In this document: piece by piece, positions 51,487-61,785 of the stretch | Position numbering within the stretch: the first letter of the stretch is position 1 | How the letters are laid out: every line of letters begins with the position of its first letter | From: Cephalotus follicularis | Lineage: Eukaryota; Streptophyta; Magnoliopsida; Oxalidales; Cephalotaceae | NCBI GenBank assembly: GCA_001972305.1 | Contig: BDDD01002130.1 | Location: forward strand, 177,928 to 241,927 | Length of the DNA: 64,000 nt | Reading direction: 5' to 3' | The notes under the pieces: generated by a model | Database searches by the model: none | Told to the model about the DNA's origin: nothing | Seen by the model: the letters and a program-made list of their open reading frames with translations, nothing else | Made by a program: the position numbers and the translations under genes

Positions 51487-54106
51487 TGTTGATACAAAAA
51501 TCCTTCCCTCAACAGTACCCCATGTGTAAGGGCTTGATTTGTTTAGGAAAACGCTGGAATCTGTCCGAGAAAGGTCATTTCGTGGTTGACGATCTCTGCA
51601 CAATAAGAGCACAAAGGTTGAAGGTCCAGGAGGTTGTTCTCCCGGTGTAATGACCCAGATTTCCATGTAAGATATTAATTATGGAAAATGATTTCTATTG
51701 TGTATTTGGCAAATAGTTCAAGGGACCCGTAGTATGACCCTACGCTCAGGAGGTTCGGGGGTTCTGCTCTAATTGAAAACGTCGACGCGTTGAAGTCAAG
51801 TGTGTCAGTTGACCTGGACGAAGACTTAAAGCGGCGACCCTTTGTGAGAAAGCGTCAGCGCTTTAGTCGGGATAGAAGTGGAGAACTCAGGTCAAGCCCG
51901 TGACCGGCGACTCTTAGAGAGAAAACGTCGACGCTTTGAGCTACAGACAAAATGCAAAATCTGACTTTTTGGCATTTTGTGAGTAAAAATCTTTAATTTT
52001 GGACACGTGGTAGGCCAGGGGAGGATGATATGAGATGTTATCAGATGATCTAACAAGTGTCATCACTTGGATTGGTTGAATTTGAGCACATGGGCTGCCA
52101 AGAGAGAGAGTTGAGTTGTGTGAGAAGGGGAGAAGACTTGCCTCCCAAGTAACCCTTCTATTTAATGGCTAAGAGGGTTGAACTCAATCATTTTGGCTGA
52201 GAAGGAAAGTGCTCTTGCTGAGAGTGAAGTGGAGAATTCGTGGGAGAGCAAAAGAGAAAGAAATTCTAAAGAAAAGTAAGGAAATTCTATACTCATTTTC
52301 TACAAAGTATCCCCTGTTTTGCTTCCAATTTTACAGCAGATTGTTTTATTGATATCTTGCTCAATTATTGATGCTTTTTTTAATGGTTGAATGTTTTGGA
52401 AATGTTAGGATGTCCTCTTTAACTGTTATGCTTTGCATGTTTCAAGATTCTATTGATTTCTTGATGAAAATCAATGTTTTAAATTGATGTTCGGGTACTG
52501 TTTTATTCCTGGATTATACAGCAACTTCTTTAAATCATATATTGCACGATTCTTAATGAAAAATTAAATGTTTGGATGTTTTGAAAACCTTAAGATGTCC
52601 TATTTAACTGTTATGTTTTATATATCTCGAAATTCTGTCGAATTCTTGATGAGAATTGATGTTTCACTTTACTGCTCATGCCCTGTTTTCATATGGAACC
52701 AGCCACTTTCAAAAATTCATAACGGATTCAATTCTCAACCAATTGTCATGATATTAAGCTTTCTGAATTCTTAAAGATGTCTAATTTAATGTTCATGTTT
52801 TAAGTTTTCTCTGAAAATGCTTATTTCTATATGAATTATCAGTTTTAGTAAAGTTATGCAAAACTGTTTTATGAACTCATTTGAGTCAATAACTCAAATG
52901 AAGAGAAAGGATTATGAATTGTGAAAGAAATGTTATGAAATGATTTTTATGAATGCTTTGAGCTGATCACTCAAAGTAAATGATGAATGAACCGCCCTTG
53001 GATTGCGATCTAAGGGGAATGGAGCGAGATGTTCAATGTTAATAGAGCGAGATGCTCACGGACATGCATGTGATGTAAGGATAGTAGTCGGGGAGTGCAC
53101 AATGCCCAGGTGAAGCGGTGTAAAGGGTTCATTAAAGTTTTTATGACTTCTATGTTTATGAAATGTTCTAGTTACGAGTTTGTAATTAGATTACGAAATG
53201 TTCTAGTTATATGTATTGACTAGAAAATGTTACGATGAAATGTGTTTACTATAAAAACACCTTACTGAGCTATTTTGAGCTCATTCCTTTCAATGTTGTT
53301 TTCAAATAAAATGTTTTCAGGAAATGAATGAATGGAGATTACGAGCTTAGAGGAAGCTCTTAAGAAGGAATTTTTGTGAGAGAAAGGCTATGTAATGATG
53401 TTTGCATAAATGTTTTGATATGTAATAAGAACAAAGTTTTTCCGTTGTATTATATGTTTATGTAGAAGGATGATCCTGTGTATATGTAGACCAACGATAT
53501 GGTTATGACATCTTTATATAAGATGATTATGTGTAAAGTATGAATTTAAGATTATGTATTATGTTTCAAGACATGAAATTTATGATGTAATGTACTTTTA
53601 GAGAAGAGTACCAAAGGATGTAACGTTTCACACCCAACGTAATGCGACCGATCCTCGAGGTTCGCTTTGAGCTATTAGTGGGCTCGGGTCGGGGGCGTTA
53701 CACCCGGGGACACTCCGACGCTCAAGTTAGTAATTGCACAGAGAATACTAGGTTCTTTAGAGTGAAAAAAATGGCTGACCTGGTTGAAGTCGTTTAATTT
53801 TGTATTTATAGACCTCCAATGTAACTGTTGAGCGTAGAAATGGGAGTTAATGATTGCCCCTAAGGAAAATGCCCGAGGAGCCCGGGAATTTCCCCTGATC
53901 TCCGCTGGATTTGGTGGCAATTTCCCTTTTGGACGTGGTACCGCGCACGTCTCTGGTCATGGGCTGGCAACGCCCGAGAACAACGGCGCACTAATGGTGT
54001 TTAAACTTGTATTCCTTGGCCACGTGCCCATGCCTTGGAGTGACATCTGTCGTCCTCTCCTGGGGGCACGTGTCATTATGTTTAAAAAAGGAATTTTCCC
54101 ATATCA
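51487..54106 (-). repeat. 5' LTR of element F, split by a solo LTR
   Basis: LTR halves lie at 51,487-51,645 and 53,708-54,106, 558 bp together. They match the 3' LTR at 31,607-32,162. The intact 3' copy shows the uninterrupted junction (TTGTTCTCTCGGGGATACTCC), compared with TTCTCCCGG / CCCGGGGACACTCC here. It ends CCCATATCA, i.e. TGATATGGG on the element strand. Confidence 0.9.
51646..53702 (+). mobile_element. Solo LTR (gypsy, chromovirus-like) nested in the F 5' LTR
   Basis: It is bounded by TGTAATGACCC and GGGGGCGTTACA, 2,057 bp, with a perfect CCCGG target duplication on each side (51,641-51,645 and 53,703-53,707). There is no internal protein sequence, primer site or polypurine tract. 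The TTACTGAGCTATTTTGAGCTCATTCC block near 53,262 and the TGTAATGACCC start are typical of Tekay/Del-type LTRs. Solo LTRs arise by recombination between the two LTRs of one element. The CDS-like frame at 52,568-52,774 is not a gene. Confidence 0.92.
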
Positions 54107-54111
54107 ATACC
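54107..54111. repeat. Right target-site duplication of element F (ATACC)
   Basis: It directly follows the LTR terminus and matches 31,602-31,606. Confidence 0.9.
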
Positions 54112-54133
54112 ATGCAATGCTTTTTATGTGATT

Positions 54134-54320
54134 ATATATATATATATATATATCAGTTCTGATTTTCAAGCTTAATTACATGTTTGTGAGACACTTTTTC
54201 TTGTTAATGTATTGGAACATTGATGAGAGAGAATTTTAATGATATAAATTCTGTTTTAATGTTTTAATGTTAGTAGCTCTAATTCATTTATACCATGCAA
54301 TGCTTTTTATGTGATTGAAC
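54134..54320. repeat. Second copy of the target sequence of F: an unoccupied paralogous site
   Basis: It matches 31,446-31,606 and continues with ATACCATGCAATGCTTTTTATGTGATT, which equals 54,107-54,133 on the right of F. The uninterrupted site therefore reads TTCATTTATACCATGCAATG, showing what F inserted into. Confidence 0.85.
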
Positions 54321-54840
54321 CAATGACATCCTTTAACCAATCAACCTTTTGAGAGTATCAAGGTATGACAGGATAGGCTGTACCTAGGCTAAATCACTAA
54401 TTTTCTGTGTCAAACTTTTGAGAGTATTAAGGTTTGACAGGATAATTTTCTGTGCTAAATCAGAATTTGTGCCATGAATTTGAGTATATATATATGCATG
54501 AGGGGATTCTCACATCTACGGGATTGTTTTTTCACATCACTTTTCTTATTTATTTATTTTGTTAGTTTACATTAAATATTTGATTTGAATTGTTTAATTT
54601 TTCATTAAAGTAGTTTAATTTAAAACCAATCCTCTTTTCAATTCACTTTATTTGCATTGTTAGCTTAGATTAAATTAATTCAATGTTCGTATTTTCTGTT
54701 TAAGTGCACGCTAATTTCATTTATATTGCATATCATCATAGCTCTTCGTGGGAACGATCCTCACTTTCCATTTTATTAATTGTTAGTTTAGGGTAATTTT
54801 GATTCGGTTTAATGACAACCATCATATATCCTGCATAGGA
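54321..54840. other. AT-rich DNA, possibly an Athila-like LTR remnant
   Basis: There is no gene. Near 54,740-54,800 the plus strand has CTTCGTGGGAACGATCCTCAC followed by AATTTTGATTCGGTTTAATGAC, which resembles the U5 end of Athila-type LTRs (CGTGGGATCGA-like). No matching primer site was found. The last bases before 54,841 belong to the leader of element I. Confidence 0.3.
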
Positions 54841-54860
54841 GAACCGCGGCTCTGATACCA
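54841..54860 (-). other. Primer-binding site of element I
   Basis: The reverse complement reads TGGTATCAGAGCCGCGGTTC, the same as in element B, and lies four bases from the LTR edge at 54,865. Confidence 0.9.
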
Positions 54861-54864
54861 AAAC

Positions 54865-57820
54865 TGTAACGTCCCAAACCCCACGGGTGGACCCCCAAGG
54901 CCTAGTGCTCTACAACAGTACCATTCATTTTCAATATTCAGCGAAAATTAAAAGCTTTTAACAATATAATAATGCATGCGGAATAAATCCAAATAAATAT
55001 CACTTGTGTGGATAAACCCAGTATTATACAATACTGTTCATAAAAGCTCTGTCACAAGCTGGCAGGTCATAAAACAAAAATACAATTTCATCTTTATACT
55101 CTTGGGTCGTCGAACTGCGATAAGAGGGGGGAGACTCACCCGGGGCTTCAATCCTCAGCTTGCTCTCCACATGTACCTGACCCATTACATTCAATGCAAT
55201 GGGATAGCGACCACTGGTCGTGTAGGAACTACTACCCATGTATATGTTGACTACAATGCAGCGTGTATGCAATGAGAGATGCAATAACAGTACAATCCAT
55301 ATAGTATATCATTCGCAGTATCAGTATAAACATTCATAACATTTATTGTAACAATAACAATCATTTGTAGTATCATTAACAATCATTTATATCCTTCCTT
55401 GGCATCCCCTACTTAGGGAGGAGCTGTAAACGCACTCCAAACGTTAAAGGCAGAGGAGCCGGGATAGAAATAAACATTACAGTTTAGGCAGATCTGTTCC
55501 TCGGCTTTAGGAAGAGCAATATATGCGCTCTAGGCGTTATAGGCGGTGGAGAGGAACATAGACATTTACTATTACATTATACAATAACAGCCATTCAGCC
55601 AGTGTGGCTCAACTCGGTCGGTGATCCATTGGCTCATCTCAGTTGGTGATCCAATGGCTCATCTCAGTCAGTGATCCACTAGGCTATTTCGGTGACCCAT
55701 CTGGTTCATCTCAGAAATAGCCTTATTGGCTCATCTCGGTGGTGATCCCCGTAGGGCTCACCTCGGTGGTGATCCAGTACATTACATTACACTACGCTAC
55801 ATTAACATTACACTACATTAACAGTACATTACACTACATTTCATTAACATTTCACTATGAGGTCTGCCTTTATTATGTTACACTACACTACACTGTACTA
55901 TGTCCATTTATCATTTACTATTTATACAATCCATTTCATTTAGCACAGCAGCCGTCCTCAGGTGTGTTCCAATATACACTCAAGAGCGCTCAGTCCACAA
56001 TCCATGGCATGCATGGGACATAAGCAATAGCACTGCTCGACGTATCACTCACATGCACAGGAAGAATGCAAGGCATTGCTTATGCAAATTCTATTTCTTG
56101 TCTAGAACGCTTGCAACAGAGAACTCAGGTGCCATTGTTGCATGTTCGGGACGCATGGCAGAGAAGAGCTTGGTGCATGCATGGCGCATCCTCGAACACA
56201 TGGCAGAGGAGAGCTTGGTGCATGCATGGCACATCCTCAGACGCTTGGCAGAGGACAACACATGCTTGGGATGCATAGCTTTGCTTCCTCGGATGCATGG
56301 CAAAGGACGACGCATTCCTGGGACGCATAGCGTTGCTTCCTCGGACGCATGGCAGAGGAAGACGCATGCCTGGGATGCATAGTATTGCTTCCTCGGACGT
56401 ATGGCAGAGGAGGACGCATGCCTGGGACGCATGCTTAGGATGTTCTCAGGACAGTGCTCAATGGCACCACCGTGGAGAGCTCTGCACCTTGGGAGCATGG
56501 CATGGCACCTCGGGTGCATGACGTTTGGAAGCTCGGCACTATGCTATGCTCGGGACCCATGGTGGCTGATGTGTCCTCGGTGCGTATGTCCTCGGAAGCA
56601 ATAGCACCGGTGCGTCCTCGAGGTGTTTCCTCGGACGCAATGTTACTGGTGCGTCCTCAGCGATGGCACCTCGACACATGCAGCGCATTGTGGGCTAGGG
56701 CACCTCACCTTGCATGCTCAGGATCTTTGGCGTTTGGCACCTCGGCACCTCGCCAAGCTCGGAGGCATGAATGGTGGAACGCGTCCTCGGTGCATGGAGG
56801 CCAAGATGCATCACTTTGTATTCCCGGGCATTTCACTGTGGAAGGCTCAGCGTTAGGCCATGCTCGGTATGTGTACGCATGGTAATGCATGGCATTGAAG
56901 GCATGCATGGTGGGGGAAAGCTCGGAACACAGTGTAGCATGTGCAGGTCGCATGCGCTATGGAGAGCCCAGCAGCATGTCGTTGCATGCACGACACAAGG
57001 GGTGCTAGGACGCACTCCCTGGGCACATGCATGCTCGAAAATATACGAGTACGTGGCTCAGGCGCATGGTAATAGTGGACACATGCGTGGTATGCTTGGC
57101 GCCAGCCATAAATTCCCTTGAACATAATACTCACTAATTCTATGCTCATCAATTACAGAGGACCATTAAACACTTATATAACATACACATAAAAAGTAAA
57201 GCACTGAGTAGGAAGTAGATCCTACCTAGAATCCACTGGAGTCTAATTCTGCTTGCCTTTGCTCTACTCAACTGCTACCATTTCTCCTTTGCTCCAAGGG
57301 TGATTCTTTCCTTTGTCTTTTCCAAGGATTGAAGTGAGGGAATCAAAAGAGAGTGGGAAGAGGGCGACAAGAAGTCTCTAGAGAAAGCCTTATCTTGGTC
57401 TCTTTCTCTCCCCAAAATATCAGCAGCCGTTACCACTCAACACTTCCCCCTTTTTATAGCCACTAGTGGAAGACTCTAGAGCTTCCCACACATTTCCACC
57501 ATTTCCTTCATGAAATGGGCCGAGAACTAGGGAGGTTGGTCTAACACTCCATTTTCTCTTTTTAATCCACAATTTCAGCCCACATCTCTTTCTCTTCCTT
57601 AATTCCAATTCAGGCAATAAACATTTCTAAGCCCAAATACCATTTATCCATTTTATGTCCAAAAAGGCCATTTCTTTATTAATTCAATTCCAGCCCAATA
57701 ACATCACATTTTAAAGCCCAATTCTCATTTAATCCAATTTGACTCAACATTCGGTCTGGTTCAAGGAACATTACCAGTCCAATAGCCATTCTTTTATATT
57801 ATAAAATTTAGGGTATTACA
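54865..57820 (-). repeat. 5' LTR of element I
   Basis: It is 2,956 bp, plus-strand ends TGTAACGTCC and GGGTATTACA. It aligns with the split 3' LTR along its whole length, and preserves the unbroken sequence at the site where the SIRE-like element entered the other LTR (GTGGAAGGCTCAGCGTTAGG at 56,838). The outer edge is followed by AGTAT. Confidence 0.88.
56156..56412. repeat. 45/52-bp tandem repeats in the 5' LTR of element I
   Basis: TGGCAGAG-type words lie at 56,156, 56,201, 56,246, 56,298, 56,350 and 56,402: two 45-bp and three 52-bp steps. This is one 52-bp unit more than in the other LTR. Confidence 0.8.
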
Positions 57821-57825
57821 AGTAT
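57821..57825. repeat. Right target-site duplication of element I (AGTAT)
   Basis: It matches 11,114-11,118 and directly follows the LTR terminus. Confidence 0.8.
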
Positions 57826-58097
57826 TGTTATAGTTATAGTTTTCTAAATTATCCCAAGTTTTAAACATTTATTTTCTAAATTGTTCTCAATCATAATAAA
57901 ACCTAGTAATGTAATAAGGATATAATAATAACTTTATTTTAAATATTTTTTTTTGTTTTTTTTATCATCTAAAAAAACATAAATTATTCAATTCCTTTCT
58001 TTTCTTTTCTTTTCTTTTCTCTTTTAAACATCTAAAGAGAATTAAAGAAAATACTCAACTTTTCTCTTTTTTTCCTTCTCTAATCATTTATATTCTC
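57826..58097. other. AT-rich right flank with a (TTTTC)n microsatellite
   Basis: There is no gene. A TTTTC pentanucleotide repeats about five times at 57,996-58,022. Confidence 0.7.
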
Positions 58098-58112
58098 TTT
58101 TTTTTTTTTTTT
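58098..58112 (-). other. Poly(A) tail of the LINE
   Basis: Fifteen T residues on the plus strand directly precede the 3' untranslated sequence of the LINE. Confidence 0.8.
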
Positions 58113-58858
58113 GAACAAGTTCAAAGGTATGTATATTTATACCAAAATATATAAAAGAAACAAAACACCCAAACAATGGGTAAGGCCCCTCTCGTTTATA
58201 AAGACACAAGAGGAAGCCCAAAAACAGAAGTACATCGCCATGCTGGACGCATAAGTGACATCCAAAAACTGGATGCTAAAAACAACCAACAACCATATAC
58301 ATAAAAGCACTGCAACAGGCCAAACATCATGGGCCAGCAGAGACCAAGATAAGGAAGTGATAATTAAGGGATTAAAGAGCACTTACCCAACCTATAAACC
58401 TTATAAGCATCGCCTATTCACCTAACCACAAATAAATGCATTTTGACCATATAATAGGGCCAGGAAATGCACAGAACACCCACACAACTGCTTCTCAGAT
58501 TTAGCCGACAATCGCCACCCACAGAAGCCTGGAGGCTACAAAAGAAAGCAGAAACCTGAAGGGACCTGGAAGAAGGAAGTAGCAAAGCTTCTATCCCAGA
58601 GACACGCAAAGCAGACAGGACCTGCAGAGAAACCAAGTCCAGAATTATTACACTAAAGTAACCGGATGACCTGTGCAACTCACCTCTGGTACCATCCACA
58701 ACAGACCGAACAAATACATAAACCTGCGTGGCCAAGATTGCAAGGCCTTGTGTAGAAGCCACCAAGCACAGTACACCAAAGTCCACGCATACCCGGTATC
58801 TGCTTGGGAGACTCACATGAATCCACCAGTCCTCAAAACATCCAAGGCCCCAGCCAAA

Positions 58859-59500
58859 TTACCAGAGGGTAGACCCTGGCTCCAATAACCTATCCGGAAT
58901 CTGCCAACTGTTTGCAATATCTCTGTTAGTTGGAGTATCCTCAATCACCATCAGACCTAGGCATTTGTATCGGATAGTGGAACAAATACTATTTAGGATC
59001 GAGATGTTATCCTTGAACTCATTACTGAATATCCTGTTATTTCTCTCCATCCAGCAATGGTACACACATGTTACCAAGGCAATCTTGGTGATACAAATCT
59101 TAAAATCTTTACCCCGCAGCCTTTGGCTCGCCCATCATGCTTCATCATTCCAAGGCCAAACAGCCCTTCTGATCCCACACTTGGCAAGAATCTGCTTCCA
59201 TAAAGCTCATGTGAACCTACACCCAAAGAATAAATGATCTATAGTCTCCACATTTCCACAGCAAAAAATACACCGATTGTTACCCACCACACCAAACCTC
59301 TGCAGTTTGTCCATGGTTCTGTGCGCATAGAGGCAGGAGAGCCAAAGGAAGAAGCTATGCTTTGGAATGCAATTTGGATACCATACCATGTTGGCCCAAC
59401 TGACTTTCGGATGGCAGCATCGGATGGCATTCCAAGCTGCCTTGCAGGAGTAGCTCTGCCCTTTGGAAACCCAATGGATGATATCTGAACCCTGACCCAA
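58859..59500 (-). pseudogene. LINE ORF2 C-terminal zf-RVT region
   Basis: The frame at 59,207-59,500 reads WVSKGQSYSCKAAWNAIR, PKHSFFLWLSCLYAHRTMDK, and CIFCCGNVETIDHLFFGC, the cysteine/histidine pattern of the zf-RVT domain at the end of plant L1 ORF2. The frame at 58,859-59,077 (CVYHCWMERNNRIFSNEF) is its usual continuation (W-ERN-RIF). A shift separates the two. Confidence 0.85.
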
Positions 59501-59527
59501 CTGGATGCTCTGAAGTAACCCACTGAT

Positions 59528-60637
59528 TTACCGAATCTCAGCTGTGTTCATCGGCCAATCCCAAGCTCCGTTTAAACAAGGGCCAACATTTCTGAAGAAC
59601 ACCTGGCTTGTCTCCTTGTTAGGAAGAAGATCGGAGCATGAGGCGAAGGAATCCAGAATGTCCTTGAAACAGGAGATCAAACCTAGCTCAGCCTTGGAGA
59701 AGATCATGAGGTAGTCGGCATAACAAAGGTGGTTGAGCTGCAAAGATTGGCATCTGGGATGATATATAAAACCCTTTTACGTGATATTAGTGGAAAGTAA
59801 ATGGGATAGAAAATCCATCCTGATGATAAACAAGTAAGGAGAAAGTGGATCTCCCTGCCTCAACACTCTGGAGCTTTTAAAGTAGCCATATAAACACCCG
59901 TTGATCGCCACCGATAAGGAAGCTATGAACATACAAGCCTTCACCCATCTAATAACCTTTGCTGGGAAATTCAGCCGATGTAACATAGCCAAGATGAAAT
60001 CCCATCTAATGGAATCATAGGCCTTATGAATATCGATCTTTACAGCGCACCTCGGCACTCTACCCCTGGTATGGTACCCCCTAAGGACCTCGAGGGCAAC
60101 CGGGATATTGTATTTAATATGTCTTCCAGGAATGAACGCTGACTGAGCTGGGTTTATAATAGAGCTAAGCGCCTGTTTAATCTTTGCAGCTATGATCTTG
60201 GATATGGTTTTATAGATGAAGGAACAACAAGCAATGGGTCTGAAATCCTTACAGGAAGACGGGCTGCCAGATTTCAAGATGAGAGTGAGAATGGTAGAAT
60301 TCAAACCTCCCGGTAGCTTCTCGCAGAGGAAAAATGACAGGATAGCTTCAACCACATCTTCGCCCAAAATCTCCCAGGCCTCTTTGAAAAATCTACCGTT
60401 ATATCCATCAGGGCTAGGTACCTTGTCTAAATTTTGCGACCAAAGAGACTCCTCCACTTCCACCCTAGATACTGCCCTGCCCATACCATCTTCCATTACC
60501 TGGGGGATGCACTTATCATAGGAGCCCAACAGGACCGGAGCTTGACAGGTAGGCCCCTTAAACAAGTGGGAGAAAAAGGACACACCTTCCTCTCCAATCA
60601 GCCTAGGCTCTGACACCCACTGCCCTGCCTCATTCAA
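59528..60637 (-). pseudogene. LINE ORF2 reverse transcriptase
   Basis: It contains KVPSPDGYNGRFFKEAW, NSTILTLILKSGSPSSCKDF, RPIACCSFIYKTISKIIAAK, QSAFIPGRHIKYNI, AVKIDIHKAYDSIRWDFIL and LRQGDPLSPYLFI, all standard plant L1 RT blocks. The active-site block lies in the downstream frame as HLCYADYLMIFSK: the normal YADD is YADY here, losing the second aspartate. A stop at about 59,777 also separates it from the main frame. RT would copy LINE RNA at the nicked target. Confidence 0.9.
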
Positions 60638-61341
60638 AATGCGGGATATAAAATTTTTGCTATCTCACTTTGCAGACTTCGTGGAAATAAGTTGTATTGG
60701 AGACTCCCAGTTTCAACCAATGTATTCTAGATTTTTGCCTCAGGACAGCCTCTTCTACATGGCATGCATTCCTTAGCTTCTAAACCAACTCCTTCTCTAG
60801 GACCCTGAGTTACGGGTTTGTGGGATCCTTCTCCAGCCGAGCTTGAACATCCTCCACCTCCAGTCCACAACGCGACACCAAATAAGTAGGATTTTTAAAA
60901 TGATCGCTGTGCAGCCTTTGAAGAGCAGGTTTCAGCAACTTGAGTTTCTTTTGAAACCACCTCCAGAGGTGTCCCCGGAACCTCAGCAGCCCAGACCTGC
61001 CTGATTATGCCAAGGAAAGAAGGATGAGATACCCAGATGTTGAGAAATTTGAATGCCCTGCCAAGGCCATGAAGGCACGATCGAAGGTGGAGCTCTGCTG
61101 GAGAATGATCAGAGATACCTGGTGCATGAAAATGTGCCTACAAATGGCCGACCTGTTGGAACCATAGCCAATTTCCCATAACTCTATCCAGCTTCTTGGT
61201 GATTAATTCCCAGCCAGACCTCTTATTGTTCCAAGTATAGAAACATCAAGTTTGTCTGATATCTTCAATCTCACAGTCCCGGATGCAAGTCTGAAATTCC
61301 AACATGGACTTAGATAAACCCAGCTTCCCTCCCAACTGTTC
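60638..61341 (-). pseudogene. LINE ORF2 linker between endonuclease and RT, decayed
   Basis: No frame longer than a few dozen codons is open. Position and fragments agree with the endonuclease C-terminus and the linker of plant L1 ORF2. Confidence 0.6.
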
Positions 61342-61785
61342 CTAAACTGACCTGGAAACATTGAAATCTCCTAGGATAGCCCACAGTAATGAGGAAAACT
61401 TGCAAGCCACTCTTCTCATGTCCCCCCATAGCTCCCACCTAGCCATACGGTCACAGTATCCATATATAAAAGAGATGGAGACCTCCGAGTTGTCATTGAA
61501 AGAAAGCAAGCCATGAAAAGCCTGGAAGGAGTTGCTCAGAACTTTGAACCTGACCCTAGCAGGATCCCAAATAATCAATATTCTTCCAAGCAAAGATAAA
61601 TGATGATTTGTAACCGAATCCCAACCTTTAAGCAAGCCTCTAGCAACATTGGTTTTATTTACAGTTCTAACCCGAGACTCCAAAAGGCCCAAAATAGCAA
61701 TATCATATTGCCTAACAAAATTCCTAATTTCTAATTGTTTACAGGAGTCATTTAACCCCCTAACATTCCAGCATGCACACTTCAT
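61342..61785 (-). pseudogene. LINE ORF2 apurinic-type endonuclease, N-terminal part
   Basis: It starts MKCACWNVRGLNDSCKQLEI at 61,785. Key residues of the exonuclease-endonuclease-phosphatase fold are visible: Asn in WNVRGLN, Glu in ILGLLESRV, and GDFN near the end. The frame stops at 61,342, before the SDH motif. The ATG overlaps the ORF1 stop by one base (TAATG). Confidence 0.88.

Larger units (their letters stand above)
31607..54106 (-). mobile_element. Element F: Tat-like Ty3/gypsy retrotransposon, 22.5 kb including two nested insertions
   Basis: Both LTRs, both target duplications (ATACC at 31,602-31,606 and 54,107-54,111), primer site, gag, protease-RT, two RNase H domains, integrase, tandem repeats, antisense gene and polypurine tract are all present. 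Subtracting element B (with its duplication) and the solo LTR (with its duplication) leaves about 12.1 kb, a normal size for the lineage. The gag and protease-RT frames are the best preserved in the window. The RNase H, integrase and antisense frames carry shifts. Confidence 0.88.
11119..57820 (-). mobile_element. Element I: outer gypsy (chromovirus-like) retrotransposon hosting all nested insertions
   Basis: The left end is a 3' LTR (11,119-13,106 plus 20,168-21,132, split by a copia element) followed inward by a polypurine tract and 3' non-coding sequence. The right end is a 5' LTR (54,865-57,820) preceded inward by a tRNA-Met-type primer site. LTR lengths agree (about 2,953 versus 2,956 bp) and AGTAT flanks both outer ends. 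LTR and polypurine sequences are related to those of element B, whose RT looks chromoviral. Almost the whole interior of I (gag-pol) is gone: only about 0.5 kb next to the 3' LTR and a few dozen bases next to the primer site can be assigned. The rest is occupied by E, F and unassigned DNA. It is the oldest layer of the nest. Confidence 0.75.

Noticed and set aside
57420-57617. A 65-codon minus-strand ORF near the end of the element I LTR
   Set aside because: It lies within LTR sequence that also occurs, with different open frames, at 20,730-20,930.
59207-60521. Plus-strand ORFs over the LINE (59,234-59,488 and 60,216-60,521)
   Set aside because: They are antisense shadows of the LINE ORF2 frames.
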